Assembly: GCA_902702965.1 (NCBI GenBank)
Contig: CACRXP010000636.1
Coordinates: 58,586-122,585 of the forward strand
DNA: 64,000 nt
Direction of reading: 5' to 3'
DNA from: Spirometra erinaceieuropaei
Lineage: Eukaryota; Platyhelminthes; Cestoda; Diphyllobothriidea; Diphyllobothriidae
The notes beneath the pieces were generated by a model. That model was not told where the DNA came from, made no database searches, and worked only from the letters and a program-made list of their open reading frames with translations. The position numbers were made by a program, and so were the translations under genes. Shown one piece after another: positions 22,971 through 33,508 of the stretch (its first letter is position 1; each line of letters begins with the position of its first letter).

Positions 22971-23875
22971 TAATCTACTTTGTTACGCCACCCCCAGACG
23001 TTAAAATTGACTACAAGTATGCATGCCCAGCTGCAAAAGGACCAATCAGCTGAAACATTCTCACACCAATTGCCGGCAATTGGGAACAGAACGGTGCCGG
23101 TTGATGCGACTTCAGGAAGCATTTCAATGCCTCTCACCTTCGGCAATTTAGTGTCGTTAAAAGAGGAATAGGTTTCAAAAGTAGTTACCAATATTCAAAC
23201 CAATTGTACGAATCACGATTGGCTGGGCGAATAAGTTATTATTGCGGCCAAGAACAAAAATGTCTACCAACTTAACCATAAACGAGACCGTCACATGCAT
23301 TTCAGTCGACACTGTTATGGAAGCAGACGAGGCAGTTAATTATCCCACAGAATTTGGAATCCACTTGGTCTGGCAGGGATGCCGCCTCACGTACTGCAGT
23401 TGAAAATCGGACTGCCGATTATCATGCTGCGAACTATCAACCAGCCGGAGCTTTGCAACGGCACGCGGCTTACAGTAAAAAATTCATGAGTAACGTCGTG
23501 GAAGCAACTATCTTAGCGGGACCTTTCAATGGTGCAAATGTCCTTATTCCTCGCATTCCACTGATTCCAACGGATATATCATTTCAATCTAGTAGACTGC
23601 AATTCCCGATTCAATTGGCGTATGCAGTCACCATCAACAAAGCTCAGGGTTGATCTTTATAATAGTGCGGTTTGTATCTGCAACCGGATTGTTTCTCACA
23701 TGGACAATTGTATGTTGTGTGCTACAGAGTCGGCAAACCGGACGATCTCTATTTCTGCACAGACAGTGAAACGACAGAAAAATATTGCATGCTCACAAGC
23801 ATTGTGAAATTAAGCATATTAGAATATTTCCCCTTTCGTTCTTTTCCATTTCATCAGACTGAGCCAAAACGACGC

Positions 23876-23893
23876 GTGGCCGGGTACGGCTAG
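23876..23893 (+). other. Candidate Helitron 3' terminus
   Basis: A short hairpin GCCG-GGTA-CGGC ends in CTAG at 23890-23893 followed by T, the CTRR-T arrangement of Helitron 3' ends. It lies about 80-130 bp after the helicase tail, on the correct side. The hairpin is closer to the end than is typical. Confidence 0.45.
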
Positions 23894-23944
23894 TTCATGC
23901 ATAAAAATTTCGGTCTGCGCTCATAGACCTAGAATATGCTGATC

Positions 23945-24370
23945 TACGGCAAGTTCGCGGTTAATTTTTGAGGAAATTAAAAAGCAACAATCTTGACCTT
24001 GGCAAGACACTCTCAAGGTCACTGGCGGTGGGCTCAAGAGCAGCGTCTGACTAACTCAAACAGCCCGCCTATATGTACGTGCCACGCACGACCCGCTCCC
24101 CACCAAATCAGCCCGGTCTCGATGAGGTTAGTTAGAGTCTTATGTACGTGAGAGTGCTATATAAGTCACACTGAGAAGGAGCTATTACAGCCTGACTCTC
24201 AGTCCTGAGAAGAACGAGTTATCCCGCCAGATGGCTTTCTTCAAAGCCTCATGATGGGTTAAAGAGCCTCAGAATTAATTTAACGAGAAATGTGCTGACG
24301 TGTCCCCGGATACATCCTCCCAATGTCCCGTCTCCTACGCACCTGTCGACTGTCCGAACCTATCATATAG
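23945..24370. repeat. PLE-associated non-coding repeat, copy 1
   Basis: The first 95 bp (TCTTGACCTTGG ... GCGTCTGACTAAC) recur directly at 25950-26045. The remainder (24150-24370) recurs inverted at 26040-26250, including CTGACTCTCAG and GAAGAACGAGTTAT. Confidence 0.6.
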
Positions 24371-24960
24371 TGAATGACGATAATGGCCGCAAGGGCTTAC
24401 GCGACATAAAGGTCTACGACCAGGCGCCCCACCACACCCATCCCATGTACGACCGTCTCGCGCAGACTCTGAGCAGCCAGAATAACGCACGCTCTGAGGC
24501 AATCCGGCCCTCCGACTTTGGCCACCGCATCTGAAGTGCAGCCCTTCCTGGCTGGAAGTGGAAATAATGACTGCCTAGGAAGGAAAACGGAGTCAGAGCT
24601 TACCACACATGACTGGGACCTTTGAATCTAGCCTTGGTCCGCTGGCAGTATGCGTTTTAAATATGAAGGCGGGGAAGTTCATTTTCTGGCTTTTAAGACC
24701 ACTTTGGTATGGATTAACTGATCTTGGCTATCAGCCAGCCCTACATTCACCAAGCATAGCTGTATTTGTAGTTATTCCCCCGTAATCGGCAACCACCTAC
24801 TACATCAAGTGGAGCTCACAGTTCGGGTTCCGAGTGTCGATCCTTGCTAAATCGGGTTAAGAGCTGGTCGGGGTAATTAAGTACGCTTTTCACAGTTCAA
24901 GGCGTTTGTGCATGTTTATGGAGGGGATAAATAACAGCGATATTTGAAGCAATATTTCCC
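24370..24960. other. No gene recognised
   Basis: Short overlapping ORFs only, between PLE-related repeats. Confidence 0.4.
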
Positions 24961-24969
24961 CGGAATAGA

Positions 24970-25143
24970 TTTAAAGCAGGCATAGACGACTTATCAACTG
25001 CAGCCTGTCGTTGCATAACACAGATAACAAGTGAGAAAGATGCAGAGTTTTGAACTTCCACAGAGAACATCAATGTAAAACAGCAAGGTCATCGTGTACT
25101 GCACGTAGACTAATCAATAAAATTGCAACTTGAAAACGCAGCA
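24970..25143. repeat. Left arm of a 175-bp inverted repeat flanking PLE remnants
   Basis: GTTGCATAACACAGATAACA, AACATCAATGTAAAACA and GACTAATCAATAAAAT find their reverse complements in the same spacing at 27056-27253. Confidence 0.65.
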
Positions 25144-25169
25144 AGTTCGCAGTTAATTTTTGGGAAATT

Positions 25170-25670
25170 AAAAAGCTGAAAAGAAAACTTTGTTCCTCGA
25201 AGTCCCTTTCCAAGGGGACGCGACGAGTGAACTCCTAAGCAGACGCCTTGATCAAGCTCTCTCGCGAACCTTCCCAGCAGCAAGGGTTCAAATATCATTC
25301 TCTACTAACCCTATTTTACGCGGAGAAGGTAAGGATAAGTTGCCACCGCAGACCAACTCAATGTGCATATATTCCTTCACTTGCCCCTGTGGAGCAGGTT
25401 ATATTGGTCGCACGAATCGGCGCTTATCCAAGAGAATACGCGAACACCCCCCCCCCCCCGGCATGGCTGGGAAAAGGCGAAATGAGGAGTATAAGCAGAG
25501 CCATTCTTGCGCATGTTGTCGATTCCGGATATCGTGTGGACCCCCACGAAGCTTTTCGTGTGATTTATAAGGTCCCATCGAGCTACCCTAAGCTACTAGG
25601 CCAGCGCCCGTTAAAGACAGCGGAAGCGGCCGCCATTAGGTTACGAAAGTCAACCTTATGCGCATAGAAG
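25170..25670 (+). pseudogene. Penelope-like element remnant: RT-endonuclease linker and GIY-YIG
   Basis: FLEVPFQGDATSELLSRRLD (about 25193-25252) is the linker between RT and endonuclease in PLEs. It leads into SMCIYSFTCPCGAGYIGRTN and RLSKRIREH, with GIY read as CIY and a YIG. After a frameshift at the C-run near 25450 the frame shifts to AILAHVVDSGYRVDPHEAFRV and ends near 25665. The Glu-containing C-terminal helix survives as TAEAAAIR. Confidence 0.8.
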
Positions 25671-25945
25671 AACCACGTTCAGGCTCCGCGCCTACAGTGG
25701 TCGAAGGTTGACTAACTGTGCAACTCCCCCCGCGCACTTCCGCTCTCACCCCGACCCTGACAATGACTAATATTACCCCCCTCCCCCTACCCCCTCCCCA
25801 CAGTCCCACACCCCGCCTGTGTACTAGGGGGAGATTTTATCGATTTCTCTTATAGATGACATGTTTTACTTCTACCCCGTTCCCATATAACTGTACTGGC
25901 CCGACGAGAATTTATCGAAAGCTACGTATGCTCGCCACCTCGTCT
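25670..25945. other. Pyrimidine-rich 3' flank of PLE remnant
   Basis: A C- and T-rich stretch after the endonuclease (CTCCCCCTACCCCCTCCCC region) with no ORF; probably a decayed 3' UTR. Confidence 0.35.
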
Positions 25946-25949
25946 TCAA

Positions 25950-26250
25950 ATTAAAAAGCAGTAATCTTGACCTTGGTAGAACACTCTCAAGGTCACTGGG
26001 GGTGGGCTCGAGAGTAGCGTCTGACTAACCCAAACAGCCCGGACAGTCAATGGGTGCGTAGGAGGTGGGACATTGGGAGGATCCATCCGCAGGACACGTC
26101 AGCAAATTTCTCGCTAAATTAGGTCTGAGGCGCTTTAACCCATCACGAGGCACTAAAATTTGTGGCTTTAAGACCACGATCTGGCGGTATAACTCGTTCT
26201 TCTCAGGGCTGAGAGTCAGACTGTAATGGCTCCTTCTCAGTCTATGTCCT
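25950..26250. repeat. PLE-associated non-coding repeat, copy 2 (rearranged)
   Basis: Direct match to 23945-24050 for the first 95 bp, then inverted match to 24150-24370. The switch of orientation near 26040 marks a rearrangement. Confidence 0.6.
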
Positions 26251-26264
26251 CATGACTAGACAGG

Positions 26265-26990
26265 AAGATGGTTCAATAAGTCGATCTGTTTTCCACAAGG
26301 ATACATGGGAGGGCCAATACGTACACTTCTTGAGCTTTGTGCTGATACAACGAAAGCGAAATTTAGTCTACACTCTATTCCAAAGAGCAAGAAACATTTG
26401 CTCTATTGAAGCGCTGGTTGATGAAATTTTTGCCTCAAAACAGCCCTGCTTAAACGGGGGTATCCACGATTCATCGAAAAGTATAGCAACACTTTACGGC
26501 CAAAATGGACGGAGAAAACAGTTCCGAAAAAGCCCGTTGTAATATCCTTACCCTTTAAGGGCGACAATATCTCAAATGCCATCAAGTGACGATTGAGATG
26601 AACTCACATTCTGCAGCCCTATCAAGGCTACCCAAGCTACACGGGCGAAGGATTCCTTGCCATTGCACGCCACGTCGAATTGTTTTTACGAATTCACATG
26701 CATTTTTGAATGCAAGTACATTGGGCGAACGCAAAGGCAATTGGCAGCCAAGTCAGTTGAGCACCTGCCTAAATGGCTTCTAAAGCAGAAGAATAAAGTC
26801 CCACGGTCTTCTATTACAAAGCACCTCCTTGCTAACGGTCATTCGGTTGACCCCAAAACATCTTTTCGAGTATTAGTTCGAGCACGAACAACTCGGTTAC
26901 TGCGCTACCTGGAGGCAGCCTACATACGGCGGGAGAAACCCGACCTATGCAAACAGATAGAGCATGTGATCAACCACAGCTTGCACTGGT
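26265..26990 (+). pseudogene. Penelope-like element remnant: RT tail, linker and GIY-YIG
   Basis: 26265-26440 reads SISRSVFHKDTWEGQYVHF and RKRNLVYTLFQRARNICS, the same RT tail region seen on the minus strand at 470-680. A different frame continues with KTVPKKPVVISLPFKGDN and, after stops, PSYTGEGFLAIARHVE. The endonuclease follows as CFYEFTCIFECKYIGRTQ, a KHLLANGHSVD block and LRYLEAAYIRREKPDLCKQ with the conserved Glu, ending at about 26990. At least three frame disruptions. This is a better preserved relative of the copy at the left edge. Confidence 0.85.
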
Positions 26991-27055
26991 AGGTCTGCGC
27001 CCTTTTTATTTACGAAATCCCTCGGGATGTTAACTTCCCCATTTTCTTCCCTATG

Positions 27056-27253
27056 TTGCGTTTTCAAGTTACCATTTTATTGATTAGTCTGCGTGCAGTA
27101 TACGATGACCTTGATGTTTTATATTGATTTTCTCTGTGGGAGTTCAAGCCTCTGTATATTTCTCACTTTTTGTCTGTGTTATGCAGAGCCAAGCTGCAGT
27201 TGATAAGCCGTCGCGAAATGTACTGGTCCCAGTAGATTCTGCTGTCTATGCCT
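27056..27253. repeat. Right arm of the inverted repeat flanking PLE remnants
   Basis: Reverse complement of 24970-25143; both arms face the PLE coding remnants. Confidence 0.65.
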
Positions 27254-27602
27254 GCTTTAAACAGTGATATTGTCGTTGTAGTTGATGCTGGTGTTGGAGA
27301 CCCCGATAGCATTGAGCTAGCGTCTGTGTACCCCAGCAATAACAGCTCATATTTGCAGGCATGTATGCGCTTAATTACCTGACTGTCAGACTAGACCCGG
27401 TCTACATAGCGTCAGAGTGACCTCTGACGCTATGGAAGCCAATCACGCCAAGGGACTGCTGGACAGATTGCGCCTGTCTAGACTACTAATAATAGTCGAC
27501 CAATCACAAAACTAGCCGCAGATCAGTTGCCGGAGCTTGCACTGCCCGAATGGGGTATTATTGTGGGAAACGAAAACTGTGAGCGGGTAGCCTAACTGGA
27601 TG

Positions 27603-28050
27603 TCAGATTAGTAGGGCCGACCCGTGGAGTCGCTTAATGTTCAATGTGAGCCTTTCGAAAAATTCGAATGTCAGTAGGAATTTCCGGATCCTATGCCGTT
27701 TTACGGTGTCTAAAGCATTCGCAAAGTGTACAAAGAGTATATAGAAATTGATCCATGTATCCCGACATTTTGACTGTAACTGTCGAGCTGTAGACGTTTC
27801 GGCCGTTCCATGCAGAGTCCTTGGAGCACTTTTTTCCTTTATATGTACGATCGAAAGACTGAGATGAATGTAGACCAGGTTTTACGTGCAATATTGAGGA
27901 GGGAAGTTCCGTGATAGATGGCTGCCTTTTTACTCATAAATGGGAACACCGTTGGCCTCCTAAGTGGTCTGCGCGATCTCCCGAACGACGAGATGGATTC
28001 ATCCAGAAGTTGAGTGCTACCGTGCCTGTTACCCTCCAAGTATAGGTATT
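27603..28050 (-). pseudogene. Non-LTR reverse transcriptase fragment
   Basis: On the minus strand, from about 27960 down, YHGTSLLNIARK resembles the NYRGISLLN motif of non-LTR reverse transcriptases. After frame changes, ILFVHFANALDTVKRHRIRKFL (27735-27670) resembles RT motif A, with the catalytic Asp replaced by His. Stops and frameshifts separate these blocks and the frame ends at 27603. The match is weak and short, so the class is uncertain. Confidence 0.5.
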
Positions 28051-28059
28051 TTCGCCAGA

Positions 28060-29520
28060 ACGAAGCAGCCTTCGCTTGTTTTTAGTTTAAACATTTGTAC
28101 CTTTGAAGAACGGTGACGTTATAAAGGACTCTTGCGAACCTGACTGCTCCGTTAATTTTCGCCGTAGAAGACTGTTGTCCGTTTGAATTAAACTCCCTGG
28201 TTAGTCTCAGAGAGATGAGCTTCTTCTCCAAGCACTTCATTGAAACAGACTTTTTTGTTTTCTTGGAGATAGTGTCGTCAAGGTTATGGACTCCGTTGTA
28301 ATGGGACCAAACCCCTGACTTTAAGATATTGGACCCCTCGCAAATGGTATCATGGAGGGCTGACTTACCGTTAAATTCTCCTCTTTCTATAAGATCAGAC
28401 CTTATGGTTATTCCTATCCATCGCCTGAGCAAATTGTAATTCTCTGGATTTTTTGAAAATCCCTATTAATGCTCTGGTTAGGGATCTTGGTAGCTGAAGA
28501 GTTATCCCGGAAAGTCCTGACGTCAAGATACTTTTATTCTCCACATTTCGCGTAAAAATTATTTGTTTATTGTCATGATACCACCGTCAACAAGCTGCGA
28601 AATCAGGACAGCACACCCATTTTCCCGATAGTTTAAATCTTTTCCCGTAATTTTTAGTAAATGAAAAATCTTGCAAAGAGGGGGAGTCTGAGAGGCAAAA
28701 CTCTGCACTGTGCAAAATTATGGTCTAGCTTGCTTCTAACTGTTTTTTTTGAAGTCTTTAGACCTCCCATGCGTGATAAATGAAGTAGCCCAACCCGAAA
28801 AACATTTGCGAATAGAGAATGTCGCTCATTAAGGAGTTTGTAATGAAATCCTCCCATAAAAACACTTATGCAACGGGATGACCTGGCGAGCCAAAGGCAG
28901 GAAATATCGATTTTTTGGAGTTCAGTATATTTGACGCTGGTGTCTCGAAAGCAGTGAACCCGCCCCTAATTGAAAGGGTCTATAATTTAGCCCTTCTCAC
29001 GGCAAATCACTTCCTGCATCTGCATATTTTCTACCACCGACAAATTGTTTATTCAGGGGTGTAATGTCATGTGCTGGCATAGAAGTCACCCAGAATATTA
29101 TAGGCTCGTCTCCAGGGACAGGATGGAATGAAGATTGAATGATTCATACAGGGGGCATACGCAACTGCACTATCCCATGGGCATCTCTCTCTCTCACTCT
29201 ACTGAGTAAATTCAGCGAACGGAGTGTGGTCGAAACCTGTCTATGTGAAGTGCCTTCTGCCAACCCCTCCTTTATCAAGCGTGTTCGCCATACAAACTGG
29301 AGTTATTTCAAGTGCCCGACATTAAGTCGATAAACATCTTGTCCCATCAGGTTTGTGGACTCGAAGGCACGTTTGGCATCTCAAATAAACACTTAGCAAA
29401 ATAGTTAAGATTGAGGTGGCAGGATATACCCTCTTTGATCGAATGGTTTTTCCTACAGGCTAACTCTTCTATTGTTCACAATTTGGAAAAAAGTACACAG
29501 TAAGGCATGAAACGACTTGT
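28060..29520. other. No gene recognised
   Basis: The minus-strand ORF of 116 residues at 28082-28432 could be an upstream, more decayed part of the non-LTR element ending at 27603, but I see no motif in it. Confidence 0.35.
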
Positions 29521-29525
29521 AACCA

Positions 29526-29960
29526 CAGTGAATCCGCTAGCCCACGAAACATTGATCGAAATTCTGAAATGCATTTGCAATTCGGAAGTGGGTTGTATTA
29601 TTGATTGAAGTGTGGTTGTATTATTGATCGTCATGTAGCTTAATTCTAAGATATTTCAGTCTCGTCAGGATGCTGGCTTTCGAACAAGCTTCTTACCCAC
29701 CTTCTGCGTCAGTTATGTTCCGTAAAAATGGCCACTGTAGTAGCGTGACTTTTTCCCACCGATTTCCGGTGCCTGACATAAATTCAGATATTTTTTTATA
29801 GAAACAATGCATAAAATATCCTCCCTTTTGCTCATTTGATAACTGATTACGTCTTTTCGGATTTTCGACATGAGGAGAGAGTATCTTTTGGTTTTGAAAA
29901 AATTTCGAATTATGAGATCTTTTAAGACCATGATGTCCTATGACAGCTTTATTCAACTAA
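29526..29960. mobile_element. Left half of a foldback element
   Basis: Starts CAGTGAATCC, then GAAATTCTGAAATGCATTTG, CTCGTCAGGATGCTGGC and TTTTTTATAGAAACAATGC in the order of the left arms of the intact copies. A right arm is missing. Confidence 0.6.
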
Positions 29961-30361
29961 AAGTCATGAAATCAGTTAGTTTTACAGTCAGGTGCTAGCA
30001 AAGAATTCATTTCCAGCGATTATACTCAATAATAAAACCCTGAGAATAATTTAGTTTCGGAACGACCATTAGTGCAAATATTAGGAAGCCTAAGTACACG
30101 TTTAAGAGTTTGATTGTCCTACTCAATTCCAAGCGAATGGAGGGAGAGTCACTTTCTTCACTGAGGCCTACGAGCTCATATTCAACTGTTGATAGTCCTT
30201 CCACATTCACACTTGTTTAAACTTCTACACTTTCTATATTGCCTAAATGGGTTGGAAAGTTCGGAAACGCACAAACTGTATAACTATGAAAATACTTTAA
30301 TGAGAAGGCGTGCTGAAACTAACATATAGTATACTCCCAAATACAAACATTTTAGGATTTA

Positions 30362-31336
30362 CAGTAAGTGACGGATCTCATGAAATATTGGCTGAAATTC
30401 TGAAATGCATTTTCGATTAGGAAGAATTACATAGACGCGGTTACAGCATTACTTATTTTGCGACATAATCCTATAATACTTTGGACTCGGCAGGATGTCA
30501 GCTTTTAAATGCACTCCTTTTTAATCTCCTGTAGAAACCGAACTCGGTAAAAAACGACTTCTTTAATAGCATGCATTTTTGACATCGATTTTCGATGGTC
30601 ATGCAAGTGAAAATATATTTTATAGAAACCACGAATACAAATATGCTTTCTTTCAGTCGTTTGATAAGGAATCACGTCATCTCTATATTTTATATTCAAA
30701 GAAGGAGTATAATTAGATTTTTTAAAAAATCCTCTACTTCACAAAAAATTTGGCGCCTGATCACTCGTTGCATTAGTACTGCGTGATTTGAGTCTGCAAG
30801 TTGCATTCGTTCCGGGGGAAGAAAATAACATATTCTCCTATGCCTTCAAAAAGGTACTATATAGAGTCCATGAAAATTTGCAATGGATGGGGATCCAGTT
30901 GTACATTTTATGAGGAAAAGTGGTAAACGGACATGTACGATGCTGTATGAATGGACATTGTACGGTCTTAAAAAATCTTATAAGTAAAAACTTTTTTAAA
31001 TCTAATTTTACTCTTTCTTCGAGTATAAAATATAAAAATGACGTGATTCTCTATCAAACGACTGAAGGAAGGCATATTTGTATTCTTGGTTTCTATAAAA
31101 CATATTTGAACTTGCAAGACCATCGAAAAGCAATGTGAACAATGCATGCTTCTAAAGTTGTCATTTTTTACCGAGTTCGGTTTCTACAGGAGATTAAAAA
31201 GAAGTGCATTCAAAAGCTGACATCCTGCAAATTCCAAAATATTATAGGATTATGCCACAAGATAATCAGTTTTAAGACCGTGTCTAAGCAATCCTTGTTA
31301 ATCGAAAATGCATTTCATGAGATCGGTCACTCGCTG
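30362..31336. mobile_element. Foldback Tc1/mariner-type element, copy C (complete)
   Basis: Begins CAGTAAGTGACGGATCTC, ends GAGATCGGTCACTCGCTG, with TA at 30360-30361 and 31337-31338. It is 975 bp, with two arms of about 400 bp sharing ACTCGGCAGGATGTCAGC and TTTCAGTCGTTTGATA with copy A. No transposase. Confidence 0.85.
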
Positions 31337-31344
31337 TAATTTGT

Positions 31345-33505
31345 GGCACTATAACTGGAAAAAAGGGATCTCTTTGTCAGAAAATTAACATAACTTATAT
31401 GAACCCGTGAATTGTGATGTAGAAATACATACTAATTGTACAGTATTTCCTTTGCGATGGGAAGAAAAAATAGGTCGAGATCATTTCTGCATTCTGGACT
31501 CGGAGTAATCCGAAATAATACGATTCTATTACAAATGGAGAAATCTCAGTCATCGAGGATATCCATAAGATGTCGGTCAGCGCTTCCTAGGCTTCTGTAT
31601 ACACTGAATAAATTTGAAAATTGACTGCTCTTGAATTCTTGACTGTGTCGGTGCGGCTTTATACTCCTTTTGTACTCCTGAACTGAGATAACTTTCTAGC
31701 GCTGTACGTATTGATACTTATGGGAGACCGAACAGAGTCCGTCTAATAAAAGAAACTACGTGATAGGAAATTAACTATTAATCGGCGTTGGACATGCTCC
31801 CAGGTACACTTCGACTTGCCTCCTGTAGTTTGCTCAAAACACATGTCATTGAGCACGATCTGAGTCGATGATATCTCTTGCTAATTCGCTTTGCAACCTT
31901 ACCTAGGCAGTATTTACTAGTTAAAAAGATATTTTGCAATGTATGTCACTATTTCACGAGTTTACGCGTCTTCTTAGGGTTGAGGCGCGGCCCTCTCTCC
32001 CACATACATCGCCATTCATCATTAGGGTACGAGTATATACAATCAGGCGTAATTTATATTGTGCTATTTACTATTTCACTTAAAGATGCGTATTACACCT
32101 TGGGATGTCAGACCTTATTCTAAACCCGTTGAGACCAATTCAACACTTCCGCCCTGAAATGTGAACAGCGTTTGGAGAAATGCCGCTGCCAAAATGGGAA
32201 TGCAAACGAACAAGTCCATAACTGGTGGAAAATCTGTATCAGTATGAGAAACGGCGGTGATTGAGTGTTGACCGCAGAAACCCTAACGTGACTACAATCA
32301 TTCAGCAAGTCACCTCAAAAGTTATTCTGCTTGTGTTACTAGAACGGATAGACTGGCTTACAATTGCCTGCTCTCTTCCAAATTACGTTTAGTACGGGTG
32401 TTCTCTTGACTATACCACTTTCTCATTGTTGTATCACTTGAAATCCATACTTTTCAGGTCTTGTCTTCCGATATCTTGGTGCTGCCTACCGCCTAATCTT
32501 TTCCGATCTCTTCATGGTAGAGGGTCCCCAAATAGGAATAAATAAATGATGAATTTCATCTAATAATCACTTCCAACTTCTGCTACTCAGCAGGTGCTCT
32601 GATATTTTTTGGATTTAAGCACTCTTTGTCCCGGCTCTTGCTGCTCTCCTATAGTCTCCTGATCAGCTTTTAAAGTAGTATCTGAATGCCTAAAAACGTG
32701 AGGAGATCAGTCGCAGGGCGTCTTTCTCCTCCCACGCACCGGTGATGGCGGCAGCGGCGTAAAGTTCAGCGTGGCGTGAAAATCCCCGTCCACGTCCGCC
32801 ACACGCACATTCGTCAATAATTCTAGACTCGCGCAGACCTACTCCAACTTGCCCAACCATACCGTGAGTCATTCATGATCCGTTTTTGTTGATCAGCGCA
32901 GTCAGAAAAGCTTTAGAGGGGAGATATAGCTATAAGGTAGCTCAATGGGATAAGCCACATCACAATCTGCAGTCTCAGTTACTTTGGATTCTGAAAGTAG
33001 GATAAATTCAGTTTTATCTCCCTCCTATCTCTGTGGGGGTCTGCTGATAGTGGCACCTTAGGTTTGGATGCTATGAATCTTTGAATACTTGCCTTTATAA
33101 GTTGGCTGACAGTTCTTTTCCGAAAGGTTCTATTTAGGAGGTCGCATCATAGAAGCCTAAATGGTTGATACCCCAGTGGATCTCACATTCTAAGTTTGCG
33201 CTAGGTCTGGGGAATGAAAATATCAGTGGTCGAAAATCGTTGTATTCGCACTTCGGCAGAGTAATTAATGAGCTGTTTTGAATGATTGTCTAAGCGGCAG
33301 GTGAGGCATTAATGTTGAGCAAAGCACGCACTTGTCCGTATTGCTGTCCACCTGGACATCCGAAAGGTCGAAAATTGACACACAGAGAGAGACGAATTAG
33401 ACACAGACGTGAAATTGGTGTCAGTTGGATCAAAAGAATCTGGAGAGAAGGGTGACGTTGGCTGATGAGAATAAAGGTGAAGCGAAAGTAGCCGACACTG
33501 ACCAT
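31345..33505. other. No gene recognised; 3' flank of the host gene
   Basis: About 2.1 kb without recognisable repeats or domains. The part nearest 33505 is the 3' untranslated side of the minus-strand gene; it is pyrimidine-rich on that strand and I see no clean AATAAA there on the minus strand. Confidence 0.4.
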
Positions 33506-33508
33506 GCG

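Larger units (their letters stand above)
22153..22976 (+). mobile_element. Penelope-like element fragment inserted in the Helitron
   Basis: An 824-bp insert flanked by ACTTTG. It contains an endonuclease ORF (22262-22813) between two inverted copies of the element's 3' end: about 22191-22262 (antisense) and 22888-22970 (sense) are reverse complements over roughly 75 bp. The reverse transcriptase is absent, so this is a 5'-truncated copy that acquired an inverted end; inverted termini are known for Penelope elements. Confidence 0.82.
21250..23815 (+). pseudogene. Helitron helicase (PIF1-like) remnant, split by an insertion
   Basis: The C-terminal helicase half of a Helitron Rep-helicase protein can be followed across many frameshifts. 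From 21250 it reads VLYSEVSRYYTRNA, then, after a deletion, IQDMCVEITNKV and VASLDVDLRREQN. A continuous stretch at 21690-22001 has a Walker A-like FFDAPGGTSKAFLI (the Lys is changed) and a Walker B-like VAVWDECTM. LLLSGDFRQTLPV follows at about 22060. The frame breaks at IYSTL (22152) and resumes at LRHPQTLKLTT (22983) after the PLE insertion. It continues with QLQKDQSAETF, VDATSGSISMP, PLIPTDISFQ and AYAVTINKAQG and ends with the motif VI region FSHGQLYVVCYRVGKPDDLYF (23690-23760). The N-terminal Rep (HUH) part is missing. Confidence 0.88.

Noticed and set aside
28082..28432. 116-residue minus-strand ORF as a host gene
   Set aside because: Unrecognised, next to a non-LTR fragment on the same strand, and more likely decayed retrotransposon sequence.
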